Source of the DNA: Dicaeum eximium | Lineage: Eukaryota; Chordata; Aves; Passeriformes; Dicaeidae | DNA length: 64,000 nt | NCBI GenBank assembly: GCA_013396995.1 | Contig: VWZP01009169.1 | Span: 1,922,218 to 1,986,217, forward strand | Direction of reading: 5' to 3' | Part shown: positions 1 through 11,800 of the stretch, one piece after another | How the letters are laid out: each line of letters starts with the position of its first letter | How positions within the stretch are numbered: the first letter of the stretch is position 1 | Translations under genes and position numbers: made by a program | Notes under the pieces: generated by a model | The model's input: only the letters and a program-made list of their open reading frames with translations | What the model was told of the DNA's origin: nothing | The model's database searches: none

Positions 1-48
1 CACCTCCCCTCCCCGGCCAAGCCAGAAGAAACCCGGAGCTGTGCCTAC

Positions 49-201
49 CCTCGGGCGTACCGCTGATGTCCGTGGGCGGCCCCGTGTTGACGGTGCGCTT
101 GGGGTTCTGGGTCAGGGCGTTCTGCCGCGTCCAGTCAAAGTTGTCCATCTTGTCCTGCATGAAGCCGCAGATCTTCTCGTCCTCAAAGCGGCAGGTGTTA
201 T
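49..201 (-). CDS. MDGA1: MDGA1 exon: start of MAM domain
   Basis: This 153-bp exon encodes about 51 residues. It opens with (D)NTC, continues CRFEDEKICGFMQDKMDNFD, and ends in DISGTPEG. It holds the first two conserved MAM cysteines and the DNFDW motif typical of MDGA MAM domains. The acceptor is CCCACAG|AT and the donor G|GTAGGC; both sides are phase 1. An upstream GTACGCC at the glycine codon was not chosen as donor because the family protein continues GTPEG. The remaining MAM exons and the GPI-attachment signal lie left of position 1. NTC at the N-terminus is a rare type of N-glycosylation sequon. The exon is clearly more GC-rich than the flanking introns. Confidence 0.95.
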
Positions 202-378
202 CTGTGGGGATGGATGGGAAGGGAAAGGAAGGGGCTGCTCAGCTGTGGCTTTTCAAACACCCTCCCCAAGCTGCCTGGGTGCTCAGAGCAGTGCTGGGTC
301 ACCACTGAGGCTCTGTGTCAAGCCAGGGCAGATGGGCAGCCCCTGACCTCAGGAGGAGGCTGAAAAGGAAGGCATCAA

Positions 379-660
379 AGAAATCACAGAAATCACAGCA
401 TGGGTTGAGTTGGAAGCAGCCTCGAAGTCCATTCACTTCCAAACCCATTGCCATGGGCAGAGGTGCCATTCACTAGATCAGGTTGCCCAGGGCCTCATCC
501 AACCTGACCTAGAACACTTCCACAGATGGGGCACCCATAACATCTCTGGGCAGCCTGTTACAGTGGCTCACCATTCTCTAAGTAAGGAATTTACTCTTAG
601 AATCTAATCTGAATGTCCACTCTTTTATTTAAAAATGTTCCCCCTTTCCCTGTCACTACC
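379..660 (-). mobile_element. CR1 LINE fragment (3' end, 5'-truncated)
   Basis: Read on the plus strand this begins with an AATCACAGAAATCACAG stretch, the reverse complement of the repeated 3'-terminal octamer of CR1. It then runs through the diagnostic GTTGGAAGCAGCCT, CCAACCTGACCTAGAACACTTCCA and CCTGTCACTACC stretches, seen with substitutions. It is a typical short, 5'-truncated avian CR1 copy of moderate age, lying in the same orientation as MDGA1. Boundaries are approximate. Confidence 0.85.
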
Positions 661-3619
661 ATAATACATCAGTGATCAGTGTTACTACAGAAGTGTTAAT
701 CCAGGCTGATAAATGTGATGGTCTGACAAAATGAAAGAAAGCTATTATGGCTAAAGAGAGAGAGATTCTCTGAGAGATCTGAAGGGGCAAATGTAGAGGA
801 GGGTAAAAAATCACCAAAGGCAAACTGGCTACAAGGGCTTTTATATCAAAACAACTTGATAGGAGAATAATTTCCCCAGGAGAGAGGAAAACGTAGCAGC
901 AGATGACCCCCCCTTCAGGCTATATATTTAACTAAACTATGACACACATGAAAAAAAATCAGCTGTGGAGAAGAGGTCAGCTCAGCACGACAAACCTGTC
1001 ATTTAGCCAGAGTACATCTAATTTACAGCAGCTAAAAGGCACATTTGATTTTGCAGCTTATGCTGGTTCCCCTAACAAAATAAAACACGTAGGTAAAAGA
1101 TTTTTATGTAGGATCAACCACATGTGCAATAGGGCTCACTTTTATTACTACCACAAGACAGTTACACCCTACAGCAATATTGTAAGAGAGATGAAAAATC
1201 TTGTGCATAGACATAACCCAATATGGACTTGCAGAGACTGGAATGAATTGGACATGAGCAGGCCAAAGATTCTAACCTTTGTGTTAAAAAGGTAGATTTG
1301 AGTCACAAAAGCAAAGGTCAAGAACCTGCTTTGCACTGCTAACACAACAGGATAGGGATGGATAAAGCAGGCAAAAAAGAAAGAGAAAACAGGTCCAAGA
1401 ACTGATGTGAAAACTGCTGTGTGTTTTGAAAGGTCCCTGGGCAGAAACCAGAGCTGGAGAATGAAGTGGAAGTGGGATCTTGGACCTTGTGAGTGATGTA
1501 GATATGGCAAGTCCAGATATCTTTAATTGCTGCGTTTAAGTAAGAGCAAGGAGGTGTGCTATGAAACTGAAAGATAAAGCCATGAAAGAACACATACACA
1601 AAGGAAAACGAGGCTTTGGAATGTGCTAGGAACCTCATCTGAGGCATGCTGGTGCAAGACAACTTTTTGGGGTTTACCTCCCTCATTTATCATGCCTAGA
1701 TGAAGAGAAGCCCAAATGTCTCCTGGGGCTCCTGCATTCTTGTATCTTCAGTGATGATTTGCTCTGGTTCCTGGGCAGGAGGCTTTTTCTCCTAGCACGC
1801 ATGACTCTGGCTGGACATGTAGGACAGAGCAGGATCCTTGACCTATGGGCTGGGTGCCAAGGATGGCACACACAAAGGAAGTTTTCTGCAATGCCAGGGC
1901 CAAAAGCTCCAGACGCAGTACAATGTGATGTTTGGAGCTTCGTACACCTACCATACACAACAAAATCAGTTATCTTGTACCAGAGAAGAGAGACTACCCA
2001 TGAAATGAACAGAATATTGACTCTGAGATGCTGCCCCTTCTGGTGGCTATCCTACTTTCTGGTGGTTAGCATCCTCCCCATCCCCTCCCATTTGGAAATG
2101 AAAACCACTGTAATCCAAATGGACATCACAGGTCTGCACACCCCTGGGGTAGGGAACCGAGTTCCCCCTTCTTGCCCAGCCCTTTCCAGCATACCATCAA
2201 AGCAGTGAGAAAAGAGGATGCAGCCTCCTGCGGTAACCTGCAAAAATGTCTTTGCCAGCATAGGTTGGACAACATGAGGCAAGCCAAGGGCCTGGTTCAC
2301 AGACCAGGGCAGCTGGGTTTTCAGTAAACTCAGCGAGAAATGCTGCATGCCCTCTCCTTTGGGCTGAGCACAGCCATCGGGAGCTTGTCTGGGCTGGCCA
2401 CTTAACTGCTGATTAACCCTGGCTAAGTGCTTTCCACTCAATCTGCTCATTTCTAATTAGCATCCAAATCCAAATTAGCCACTGCTCTGCAGTGCCTAAC
2501 ACAGGGGCCCAAAAGGCATCTGGAGCTGAAGGAGAAAGGAGCAGAGGACAGGGCAGATGCTTGCAGGGTCTAAGACAGGGTAACTATGTGGGATAGGGGG
2601 CCTCTTTCATCCCCAGAACAAAGAAATGGAAGGAGAAGAGTCAGAAGGCAGCTCCTAAGGGTCCTTCCTCAGCTCTTTTGGCTGACAGAAGGGAGTTCAT
2701 GGCTGTACCAGATCCCCAGTGGTCCTCAAAGGGGAGGCTGGAGCCCACAAGCTTGCTGATGTTGCTGGGTGGTATAATACCCCTGTTTTCTCTCCACTGG
2801 ACCAAAATCATCTGCATGATTCCAGCTCATGGGCTGCCAGCTGCAGTTAAAAGAGACACATTTTCTCTTAGAATGGCATTATCTTACACAGCAGGATCCA
2901 CAGTGACTGTCCTTTTGCAAAAGCACTAGGGCGGTTTGCACCTCTGACCCTGCTGAGCACACGGACTTTCAAAGAAAGATGACATCTTTCTCTAATACAG
3001 AATTACCTTAACAGGGAATATCAGGTGGAAAGCAGAGTTGGAAGCTGTAACACAGAGGTCAGCCAGGCAACTGATTGAGAGGAAAAAACCACAAATGAGG
3101 AGGCAGAGAAACCAAAGGAAAGGTAGATTAGGAAGAAAGCACAAGCTCAGGTGGAGACCAGAGAAAGTTGTGCAAAACAAGATGACCTGAGGAGAGCATT
3201 CCAACAGCACCAAGGCCTGGTTGTGCCAGCCTGGTGGATTACTGTGCCTTCATCTGTAAGAAGCCATACACATGGGATGAGACTGCTCAGAGAAGTTGAC
3301 TCAAAAACCTATCCAGAGCTCTTTTAACATTCAAACAGGGCCCTGAGTGCATTTTCTCTTCTCACTCAAGTGCAGCTCCTTCCAGAAGACAACACTTGTT
3401 GCAGAACACTTAAAATAGAGAAGGGTCCCATGCATCACAGATCAAGCAATGCTGTTGCTTAATCAACATGATCCATCTTGTGTGCAACAGCACTTGCTGT
3501 GCAGGACTTTGAACTTCCAGCACATCGCCTCTGCTTAGCTTGGGAGCTCAAGGCACTTTGCAACAGCTCATGAACAAGGCTTCTTAATTTCTCAGTAGCA
3601 TAGCAATGCCTCTTTCTAG

Positions 3620-3745
3620 ACTACTTCTGCATTTCATGAGGGGAAATAGATGCACAAAGTATAGAGAGACACATTTAAGGTCACAGCAGGCAGTGCCTTA
3701 GCTGGAAACAGAACCCAAGCGCTCAGACTCCTGGTCCTTTGGTAT
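3620..3745 (-). mobile_element. MIR SINE relic
   Basis: The plus strand shows the reverse complement of the MIR core. Recognisable parts are TTTCATGAGGGGAAA, a degenerate GCACAAAGTATAGAGAG, AAGGTCACAGCAGG, and ACAGAACCCAAGCGCTCAGAC followed by CTCCTGG. The match is diverged, as expected of an ancient tRNA-derived CORE-SINE. Boundaries are approximate. Confidence 0.65.
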
Positions 3746-4499
3746 AAAACAAACCACAGGAAAGCAAAGCTCTGTGGTTTCTCTGAGCTCCAATGGAGGT
3801 GCCATGAATAACTAGGAGTGTTCACTGTGGTTTAGGACACTGCCAGCATGTCACCTCTGGATGGTTATCAACAAGGTTCACCAGGACAAACCTGGCAGAT
3901 CCAGCCAAGAAGAAAACCTTTAAATCACCTGCTGTAGCTCAGAGACCACAGAGGTGATCTGACTTTTGACCTCAACCATGTGATGCAAACCTTCTTGAAG
4001 ACTTTTGCCATTTGCCAGGGATCCTGGTTCATTGTCAAGGTGTAAGGGAAGCTTCCTGTTTAAAAATTAAGCAGTGGATTTAAATGCTGAACACAGAAGT
4101 TGTTCTCTGGATTGTTACAAGTCAGGTGGAGGTGGCAGGGGAACTGGCTCCTCAAAAACTGGATTTAGTGCTGTCTTAACCATACAGACTTCCTTGGCAG
4201 GCTTTGCAGTGGTGGCAGCTCAGAGTGCAGAGATGTTTGTTCTCAGTTACAGACACCTCCACGCATTCCCAGGGGAGAGACTCTCTACAGTGGCTATTAG
4301 CATTTCTTGTTGCTTCGCCTTCTTGAGAAACATAATGGAGGTTTTCCTTTCAAGTCCTTAGAGGAAAGCCATCCCTGGTTCTGAAATTCTGGCTGCCAGA
4401 TGAATGCAAAAAATAATAATCCTATTCTAGCTGCAGACTATGGGTGAATAGCAGATGGAGTGCACTTGAATAAAATTGCCTTCATCATTTAGCTGTGGC

Positions 4500-4690
4500 A
4501 CAACGACTGACACTGGCCTGGAGCATAAAGGACCATGCCCCAAGCCCCAGCTCTGTTGCAGACCTGCTGTGTGACCCACAGCCTCTCATCTTCTGGACAT
4601 CAGTTTCCCCATCTAGAAAATGAAGACAATGAGAACCGTATCGAGACCTCAAAGTACGTCATGATCTAAGAAAGAATATTTAACAGTCTT
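4500..4690 (+). mobile_element. MIR SINE relic
   Basis: The run CTGCTGTGTGACCCACAGCC, then CATCAGTTTCCCCATCTAGAAAATGAAGAC, closely follows the MIR consensus portion that normally reads as a tRNA-derived core and 'cagtttccccatctgtaaaatg'. Orientation is opposite to MDGA1. It is ancient, and the edges are uncertain. Confidence 0.7.
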
Positions 4691-5629
4691 TCCCATTGCA
4701 ATTTTCTAGGGATTTTATAACCAATAATTGATGAAATCTTCCCAATGCTGCAACTGGTCAAGTCATCCTATTTGCCTCCAGGATACAAGGAACTGTCACC
4801 TCTTTTAACCTTTGCATTACAAAACATTCTTGAAGAATGGGCACAAACTTGAGTAATCCAACTCTAAACACAGGCTGACATCTCATTCCCACATGTTCTT
4901 ACCTGAACAAACTTGGATTCCTCTGGACTCTGAGCATTATCAGAGACCAGACACACCAGCACTACATGGTAAGCAACAAGCCAGGCTAATCTACACCCAC
5001 CAACATCTGCTACAGATCACCACCCACTGTACTTGCCCATGGTCCCAAAATCATGGTTTTAGCACCACACACAGCCAGACTGCAGGTATGTGAGAAACAG
5101 TGATGCTGCTCTGAAAGGGCAAGACACTTTGGCCATCCAAAAAATAAACCAGCTATCCCATATGCTTCTTAATGACCTCATCACCAAGGTTATAAGGTTA
5201 CATCTGATTAAACAAGGCAAACCAAAACACCCACCAAGGAGGAGCTGGAATGGCTTGTGGGGCAGCACTCCATAGAAAGCAAACATTATATCCAAATAAA
5301 ATTGCAGAGGAGGTAAGGACAGAGCAGATTACCCAGCACTGGAATGTGGTCATGACATTAAAACAATCAGTTATTCTAAGAGAACTTTAAGATAAAATTT
5401 TAGAATTCAGATTATTTCTTAGGCAGTTTTTAAAATACAAATTCTGTTTTTTAAAACCAGATTAACTGAATTTTAAGAGTCAGTCCTATTGGCAACCTCT
5501 AAATATTTGAAATTCCCAATGTTTTTTGTTCACTTCCTCTACTCTTCCTTTTCTTTTCCTTTATAACCCAATATCTGGCTCTGTAACCATGCCACACGCA
5601 TGCCTGCCCCAATGTTATTAACATCTTAT

Positions 5630-5800
5630 TAGGCTGAGAGAGAAAATGCATGAAGAAGTAATTGTATTAAGTGACTCTCAGAGTTTGTAAATTAATCACC
5701 ATTGTGCATGCCCTTGGATCAGGCTGCCAGAGGCATTAATCATCTAATCTTTGCCTTTCACTCCAGAGCTTTCAGTGTTTGCTCCCAGAATTTGGCTCAG
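5630..5800. promoter_or_regulatory. Candidate conserved non-coding element
   Basis: This AT-rich stretch carries several homeodomain-type TAAT/ATTA cores (GTAATTGTATTAAG, AAATTAATCACC, GGCATTAATCATC) and no repeat signature. Such composition resembles developmental enhancers in introns of neural genes. That is inference only; no alignment was possible. Confidence 0.3.
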
Positions 5801-7602
5801 CGGCCTAGTGTGAACTTTTCCCTGGGGGTGGTGGTAGCAGGGGAAGTATGAAAAGAAGAGGTAGCAGAAGGGATTTCCATGTTTTTGGGATGAAGGTTGG
5901 GGAACTCAGCTGTGGTCCAAAGAATGAGCTAAAAGTCTTTGGGCTCATATTTCACTGGCAGCAGGTCTGAAAGGAAAGGGTGTATCTGAAAGCAAGCGTG
6001 GTAGCTCTGATTTTAGGTAATCAGTCTCAAGGTGTGAACTCACGGGCAAGGCCCTCACAAGTGGCCCAGAGGTCTCGATATCCACCAGAGGCTGAGCAAT
6101 TTATATCAAGGAGAAATCGTAAGTGTTGGGTTTACTGCATGAAAAACATGAGTGGCTGAGTTATGTTCCACCATAGGCAAATTTCCTGCCGTTGTTCTGG
6201 ACTCAATCAAGCTGCCAAAGCTACCCCAGGCAGGCAATCTGAAGGCTCAGCTTACAAAGAGCCCACGAGATTGACGTAATTAGGACTGAAGTTGCTCTGG
6301 GTTTACCAGTGATTTATGCAGTGTAAAAGCAAGTGGCAAAAGGCCAGATTTTGTCACTTCCACCTGTGAGCTGGGATGCTTGCCTCCTCCAGCAAGTACT
6401 GAGAGACACATTCTAGAGTATGTCCCTGGCAATATGCTCCGTGTTTCCCAGTGAGTCTCCTATGGAGAATACTTAAAGTAGATCAGGAAGTGAGGAAAAG
6501 AAAGCAATTGGATCAGGAATTAAAGCCACAAAATCCCTGATTCTGTAAGAAGCTCCTACTCTCAGGCAGGTAATCAGTTCAGGTAATGGTTCATCAAACC
6601 ATCCTCAGAGTGTGAATGTGCAAGAATTAATTCCTTGTGGCTGCCTTAACAAGAGAGCTCCCTATCCTGATTCTGCCATCACCTAATCCTGGTTTCTCCT
6701 CCCCACTGCACCCTGCAGTGCAGCAGTAGCACTTACCTACACAGAGAGTAATACATAAAAACACTGAATACCGACTCAGCAGCTAGAAACAGGGAGAAAC
6801 AGCCCCATGCTCTCCATGGAGCCCTAGCAAGTGGTCTGCCCATCTCTGTCCAAGAACTTTGCCTGAGCTTACATCCTACAATCAAAGTGGAGGGACCTCG
6901 TTGCATCCCCTGGGGATCATTCCCCCACTACTTACAGCAAGCTAGAATTCCTCTTTTATGCTCAATGAGCACTATCATGTTGCTGTTGAAGAACATCGTT
7001 TTTAGACATTGTGTATTCTGCTCTCAAAATCAATAGGAATTCTGGATGCTCAATACAGACAGGCCTGCATCTTGCCAAGAATAACCAGAAGGTAAAAAAG
7101 CAAGTTAACAGTGATGACACTGAAGGAGAAGAAGAAAGGGACTGTGCTCAAAGAGTTTGCAAGAAGAGACAGATCTGAGCTGGAGACTGCTCCGTACAAG
7201 CCTGCAGAGATACCAAGTGGTATTCCTAGTCAGAAGAGGATAGGGAATAATCCTAAACACAGATATTTTGAGGAATACATAGTAACCTGCTTACTGGCAT
7301 TAATTGTTTGTGCTGGGGCATGGGAGTGGGTGTTCAAGACCACAGTCTACCCCATCACAAAGAGATCAGGTGTGAGTGAGAGGCATATCCCTGGCATAAA
7401 TCTCCTGGCAACAACTCAAGGTACAACAAATGGCAATATTTACTGGAAGCTTTAGTGTATGCAATTTCATCCTCTTCTGGGGAAAAAAGATTTGACAAAA
7501 AGTCAGCTGTGTATTCCAGCTGCTTGTCTTGCCTGATCTGCTGGAGCGCTCGACTAACGTACATTACATTCAAAGCATTAACACAAAGGTCTTGTTGCTT
7601 AC

Positions 7603-7626
7603 CTGTTGGATTGGGATAGCTGATTG
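7603..7626 (-). CDS. MDGA1: MDGA1 24-nt linker microexon (FN3-MAM)
   Basis: The microexon is CAATCAGCTATCCC followed by AATCCAACAG, flanked by TTTCTTTTTGCAG and GTAAGC. The upstream exon ends ...GAA C (phase 1) and the MAM exon starts AT AAC ACC, so splicing gives E-P-I-S-Y-P-N-P-T-D-N-T-C. The mammalian MDGA1 linker, as I recall it, reads E-P-I-N-S-P-N-L-S-D-N-T-C, the same length and clearly homologous. The acceptor has a long T-rich tract, usual for microexons. The exon is too short to appear as an open reading frame; it was found by asking what must join the FN3 and MAM exons. The role is a flexible linker between FN3 and MAM. Confidence 0.93.
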
Positions 7627-8693
7627 CTGCAAAAAGAAACAGAAAAACAAGTCAAAACAAAAGCACAAATCATAATCAAAGTCTGAAAATAAAACAAACA
7701 CAGCAAGGAAGGTCACAAATGCACAAGTCTCCTGGCAGCATCCCTGTGAGAAAGTGATGCTTGGTGCCTCTTTCGGTGATGGGAAAAGATGCTGACACTC
7801 TGATCCAAGCAGCAAGAAACCTTAAGAATATCCCACCCAAGGGGTGGCCCTGGGATCATTGGAAAACCCTTCTGGCAACACAAGTAGTTTCCTTCTGGAG
7901 CACCCAGTGGGATAGCACCCACTTAGATACCAAAGCTTGGTAGCTAAGAGGGACATCCAAGCAGTCTGATGCACTGTGGAAGAGTGACATGACAGGTATG
8001 CTGGGGACCCTGGACACGCTGTCAGTCCACGGAACAAGAGGGTTGTGTGAAATCAAGCAAACATAACAGAAGAAGGATCTGTACTTTCTCTGAAATAGAG
8101 GATCCTCTGAAACTCGTGTTGGAGAGCAAAGGAATCATAGAGTTGTGGGAATAGAGAGAGCTGTGAGCTGTTGGGATGATGGGGAGAGAAGTATGGTCAA
8201 TGTATACCAATGAGATAATCAGGGATTCAAGGTATTGGACAGAACTACAGCTTTATGAGTGACTAGTTAGGAAATGAATCATGCATTCAGCCCTGGAAAT
8301 AACTGAAGTCTCTCAAAATCCTCTTACTTTTTTAGATGTGTGGTTAATACACATCATCCAGTGGCTATTGTGTATAATAAGCCACTGTACCACAGGGAGT
8401 TGCAGTATGGCCTGACTGGGGTTTTGGAGATCTCCTTCCCACAGAGTGCAGAGTGCGAGGCAGAGCTGCTGAGTGAAGGGTGAGTGGAGACTGACCTTCA
8501 GAGATCTCTAGTGCTCTGCGTTGATGGCAGCATCCAAAACACAGTCAAATGCGAGAGCGCTGCGCCATCAGAACCCCTCAGAGCACAGAGAGCCACCCAA
8601 GGGTGACAGAAGAGCACCTCTCTGCATGCCCACACGCCCGGGCCTGAGGCTCGGAGCTGCTCTCGTAGGCAGGGCCGAGGAGGAGACACCTAC
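7627..8693 (-). other. MDGA1: Intron between FN3 second half and microexon
   Basis: This is a 1.07-kb intron. On the coding strand it ends in a long pyrimidine tract next to the microexon (plus 7627-7670 is A-rich). The donor is GTAGGT. No repeat or further exon was recognised. Confidence 0.85.
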
Positions 8694-8871
8694 GTTCCAT
8701 GTACCGGATGGTGCGGGCGGCCATATCTCCAGCCCCAAAGCTGGTGATGGGCGTCAGGCGAACTTCGTAGCTCTGAGGCACTTTCAGGTTGGGTAAGATG
8801 TGCTCCAGCAGCAGGCCTTTCTCCATTTTCTTCACAGGAATGAAGGTTTGGATGGTGTTTCTCTGAGACAG
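8694..8871 (-). CDS. MDGA1: MDGA1 exon: FN3 domain, second half
   Basis: This 178-bp exon begins in phase 0 (acceptor TATGCAG|CTG) and ends in phase 1 (GAAC|GTAGGT). It encodes 59 codons starting LSQRNTIQTFIPVKKMEKG and including the FN3 signature SYEVRLTPITSFGAGD, where the tyrosine and following residues form strand F and the FGAGD turn leads to strand G. It ends RTIRYME before the linker microexon. This is the C-terminal half of the fibronectin type III domain that follows Ig6. The upstream intron happens to stay open in the same frame for 94 codons (to 9153), so retention there would not give an immediate stop; I take this as chance. Confidence 0.95.
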
Positions 8872-11800
8872 CTGCATAGAAAAAGAACCCATAGTGTTAC
8901 GAAAATCTTGAAACTGGAAATCTGAGCAGTTGTATCCATCATCTAATACTCTATTCCTCCTCCTTCTATACAGATGTACACCCGGTTGCTCCATGAGATC
9001 TTCATGCAGTATTGGTTTGAAAATTGCCATCCCTGGAACAGAATGGCGATCAGGAGCCTGAGTCCTCCCTGAAGGGAAGCCTTGGTGTCCTCCAAGGGAG
9101 GGACTGTAGGGACAATTAACTAAGGTCCTGAAGTAACTTTGTGTCAGAAGCAATGGTTTCAGGAGGGAGAAAATGAACCCAATTCACCCGTTAGCGCATC
9201 AGGTCCTGTGCAAGCACAGCATGGCATTGCACCAAGATACCCTTCAGTTCACAATCACTGCTGCAGAATTCATTCACTTGCTGCCTGGGCCATGTGGCAC
9301 TTCACATGTGGCACTTTGGTGTCTCACTACTACCAAGCAATCTACTACAATACTTCTTCAGAAACCTTCCAAAAGGTCCATCCTTGTTCTGCCTCTGCAG
9401 ACCAGAGCAAGGGGTCTACTTCAAGTTGATCTCTGGGGTCACTCACAGGCTCCCTCTTCTTCTGATTACCATTGGAAGGGGCTGAATTATGTTAGCTGAA
9501 ACATACCAGCTAAACACTGTTCAGTTTGCTAAGGCAGCAGGGAAGTTTCAAGAAAACAATGGGGAAAATATCCTTATCAAAATCACCGCCACTAAAAATG
9601 ATGAATTACATGTCAGTGAAACTTCCCTGCCATGGTCATGCTTGCCTGGCTGGGAAAGAACAAGAACGAGGATTGCATTGTGAAGATACAATTTCCTGCC
9701 TGTCGCTGTGCAGTGCCTGGATCCTTGTGGCAAGGTATGTTACTGGGGATGCCACTGCTGGTAAAAAGACCTTTGGCAGGACTTTCCATAGTCCAGCGTT
9801 CACTAAGCTTTCCCTTCCCTCTGATATATCCTCTAGGCAGAAGTTTTCATTGCAAAGGCAGTTCTCCTGACGGGCAGTCTCAGTGTTCGTCATTAACTCG
9901 GAAGTTGCAGGATTACTGGAACTGGAATGCATGGAGGAAGGTTTACAGGAAATCTGTCAGTGGGGCAAGAAGATGGAGTGAGGGCACAGCAGAAACAAAG
10001 GCCACTATCAAAGCAGGGCAGGGGGCAATGCCGAAGTTGCACTTTGTAAAAACAGGTACATGCAATTCCTCCTCTGCCTGTCTCCAGCTCTCACGTACAT
10101 AACTCTAAGCTCAAACTCAGAAGCAATGGCTGCTGCTGTAGAGCTTTCTGTGCCAAAGCCCCATTCATTTCCAACACAGTCAGGACCCATTGACTCACCT
10201 CCTTGATCTGCCCACAGTTTGGATGCTGGTCCCAAGTGAAGGGGCAGGGTCTGGTTCTCACAGTGAAAAACAATTTTGCACCAGCCTTATAGATTGTACC
10301 TAAAGGAAACCTTTGTACCTGAACAGATCAGGGTGTAAGTTGCTTGAGGAACTACTTGCTGCACTCTCCTCCTCCTCCCTTGGAAAGACGGAGCAGAGAG
10401 CTGGGAGCTGTTCTGGTGCCTTTCCCCAGCTTAGTGCTGCCCTACAAGGCACCTGGGAGCAGTCCTAGTGGGCAGGAGCAGGACAGTGGCTCCCACAGGC
10501 ACCAGGATGCTGCCAGGATCTGTTCATATCAACAGCACCCTAGGTGCACACATGGCAGCTGGGTTCTGACCCTGCTGGCATTCCTACTGCTCAGCTCTCC
10601 CATCTGCCAGCCCTCCACACCATCGCTCTGGCCAAGCACTGTCAGAATGGGCTCCCAGGGGCAGGGACTTAAGCTGGGATCTTTAGCACCAGACTCCCAA
10701 TTATCTGGGAGAAGAGGAGCAGTCATTAGCCAGAAGCAGAAAGCTGGAGTGGTACTGCTCCTGGGATGGGACTTTTTGGGGAGTAGAGTGTGACTGGGAG
10801 GGCTGGCAGCAGCTCCTCCCCACAGGCTGCCATTTGCTGGGGTGTTGTGAAGGCAGCCAGCAAATAGGAGGAGGTCAGGAGCCATTTCCCTTGTCTAGAC
10901 ATAACCTTTAGAAGAGAAACAAAATGGAGAGTCAGAGAGAAGCTTGAGGGTAAAATTCAGACAGTGCAAATTCCACCTCATCTGGGAGTTAGGTGGAATT
11001 TGGGTATCTAAAGCCTCTGGGTGCAAGGTCATATCATGTACTCTCCCACATCATCTAATCCAGGACAAAAGGAGAAATCAGCCTCCAGTCTGGACTGAAA
11101 AGCTCTGGATCCCCTAGTTGAGTTTATCCTCAGGGACTCTATAACCAAATAAATAACCAGCTGCCACCCAGGTTTGGCTGCAAAACAGAAATAATTAAAG
11201 GCACATATGCTTCCTGTGGGTTGCAACCTCCCTGCTCTCTAGAAGAGACCTGGATCACTAGGTAATGGGAAAGGCACAGCCAAGGCTCAGCATGTATATC
11301 CTCTTGGTGCACAGAGGTAAAGTTTTAAGAGGGTCTTTTCCCTCTACTAAGTTCTTTGTAGCTGTATCTTCTCCCAGCGTATGTCCTGTCTCTATCCAAT
11401 ACACAACTTGGACTGACACAGAAACTGGCTGCCAGCAAGAATGCTCTTTGCACATCTTTACTACAGTCTCTACAGTCCTGGCATCACAACAGAACTGACT
11501 CTGGATATCTTTGGAAAGACTGGCTTCTCTGTGAAAAGCAGCACGGGCCCTGAGCTAGCTGCAGCTGTCAGTAGAAAGAGCCAGGTGCGCTGCCAGCACA
11601 GTTTAAAGGGCATGAAATTAGTGCAAAGGAGAAAAGGGGGCAGCTCCAGCCAGCTGCTAGCTGTGTGCATGTGGAGCAGGTGCTGGCTTGCAGTCACTAG
11701 CACAGGTCTAGCAGACAGAGACACAAAGGCCAAGGTCTGCCTCTGCATCCCCCTCCTCAAACATCCTTTGTGTCCCTGATTGCCTGCAGCAGGTCTGTGC

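Larger units (their letters stand above)
202..7602 (-). other. MDGA1: Intron between linker microexon and MAM exon
   Basis: This is a 7.4-kb intron. It holds a CR1 fragment (379-660), two MIR relics (3620-3745 and 4500-4690) and a candidate conserved AT-rich element (5630-5800). No additional exon, RNA gene or nested gene could be supported. The open frames here (for example 1759-2208 plus and 7111-7455 plus) show no recognisable domain. The donor at the right end is GTAAGC and the acceptor at the left end is CCCCACAG. Confidence 0.85.

Noticed and set aside
8872..9153. Open frame continuing 94 codons upstream of the second FN3 exon, as if the exon were longer.
   Set aside because: The acceptor TATGCAG|CTG gives exact phase and family length; the upstream residues do not resemble FN3.
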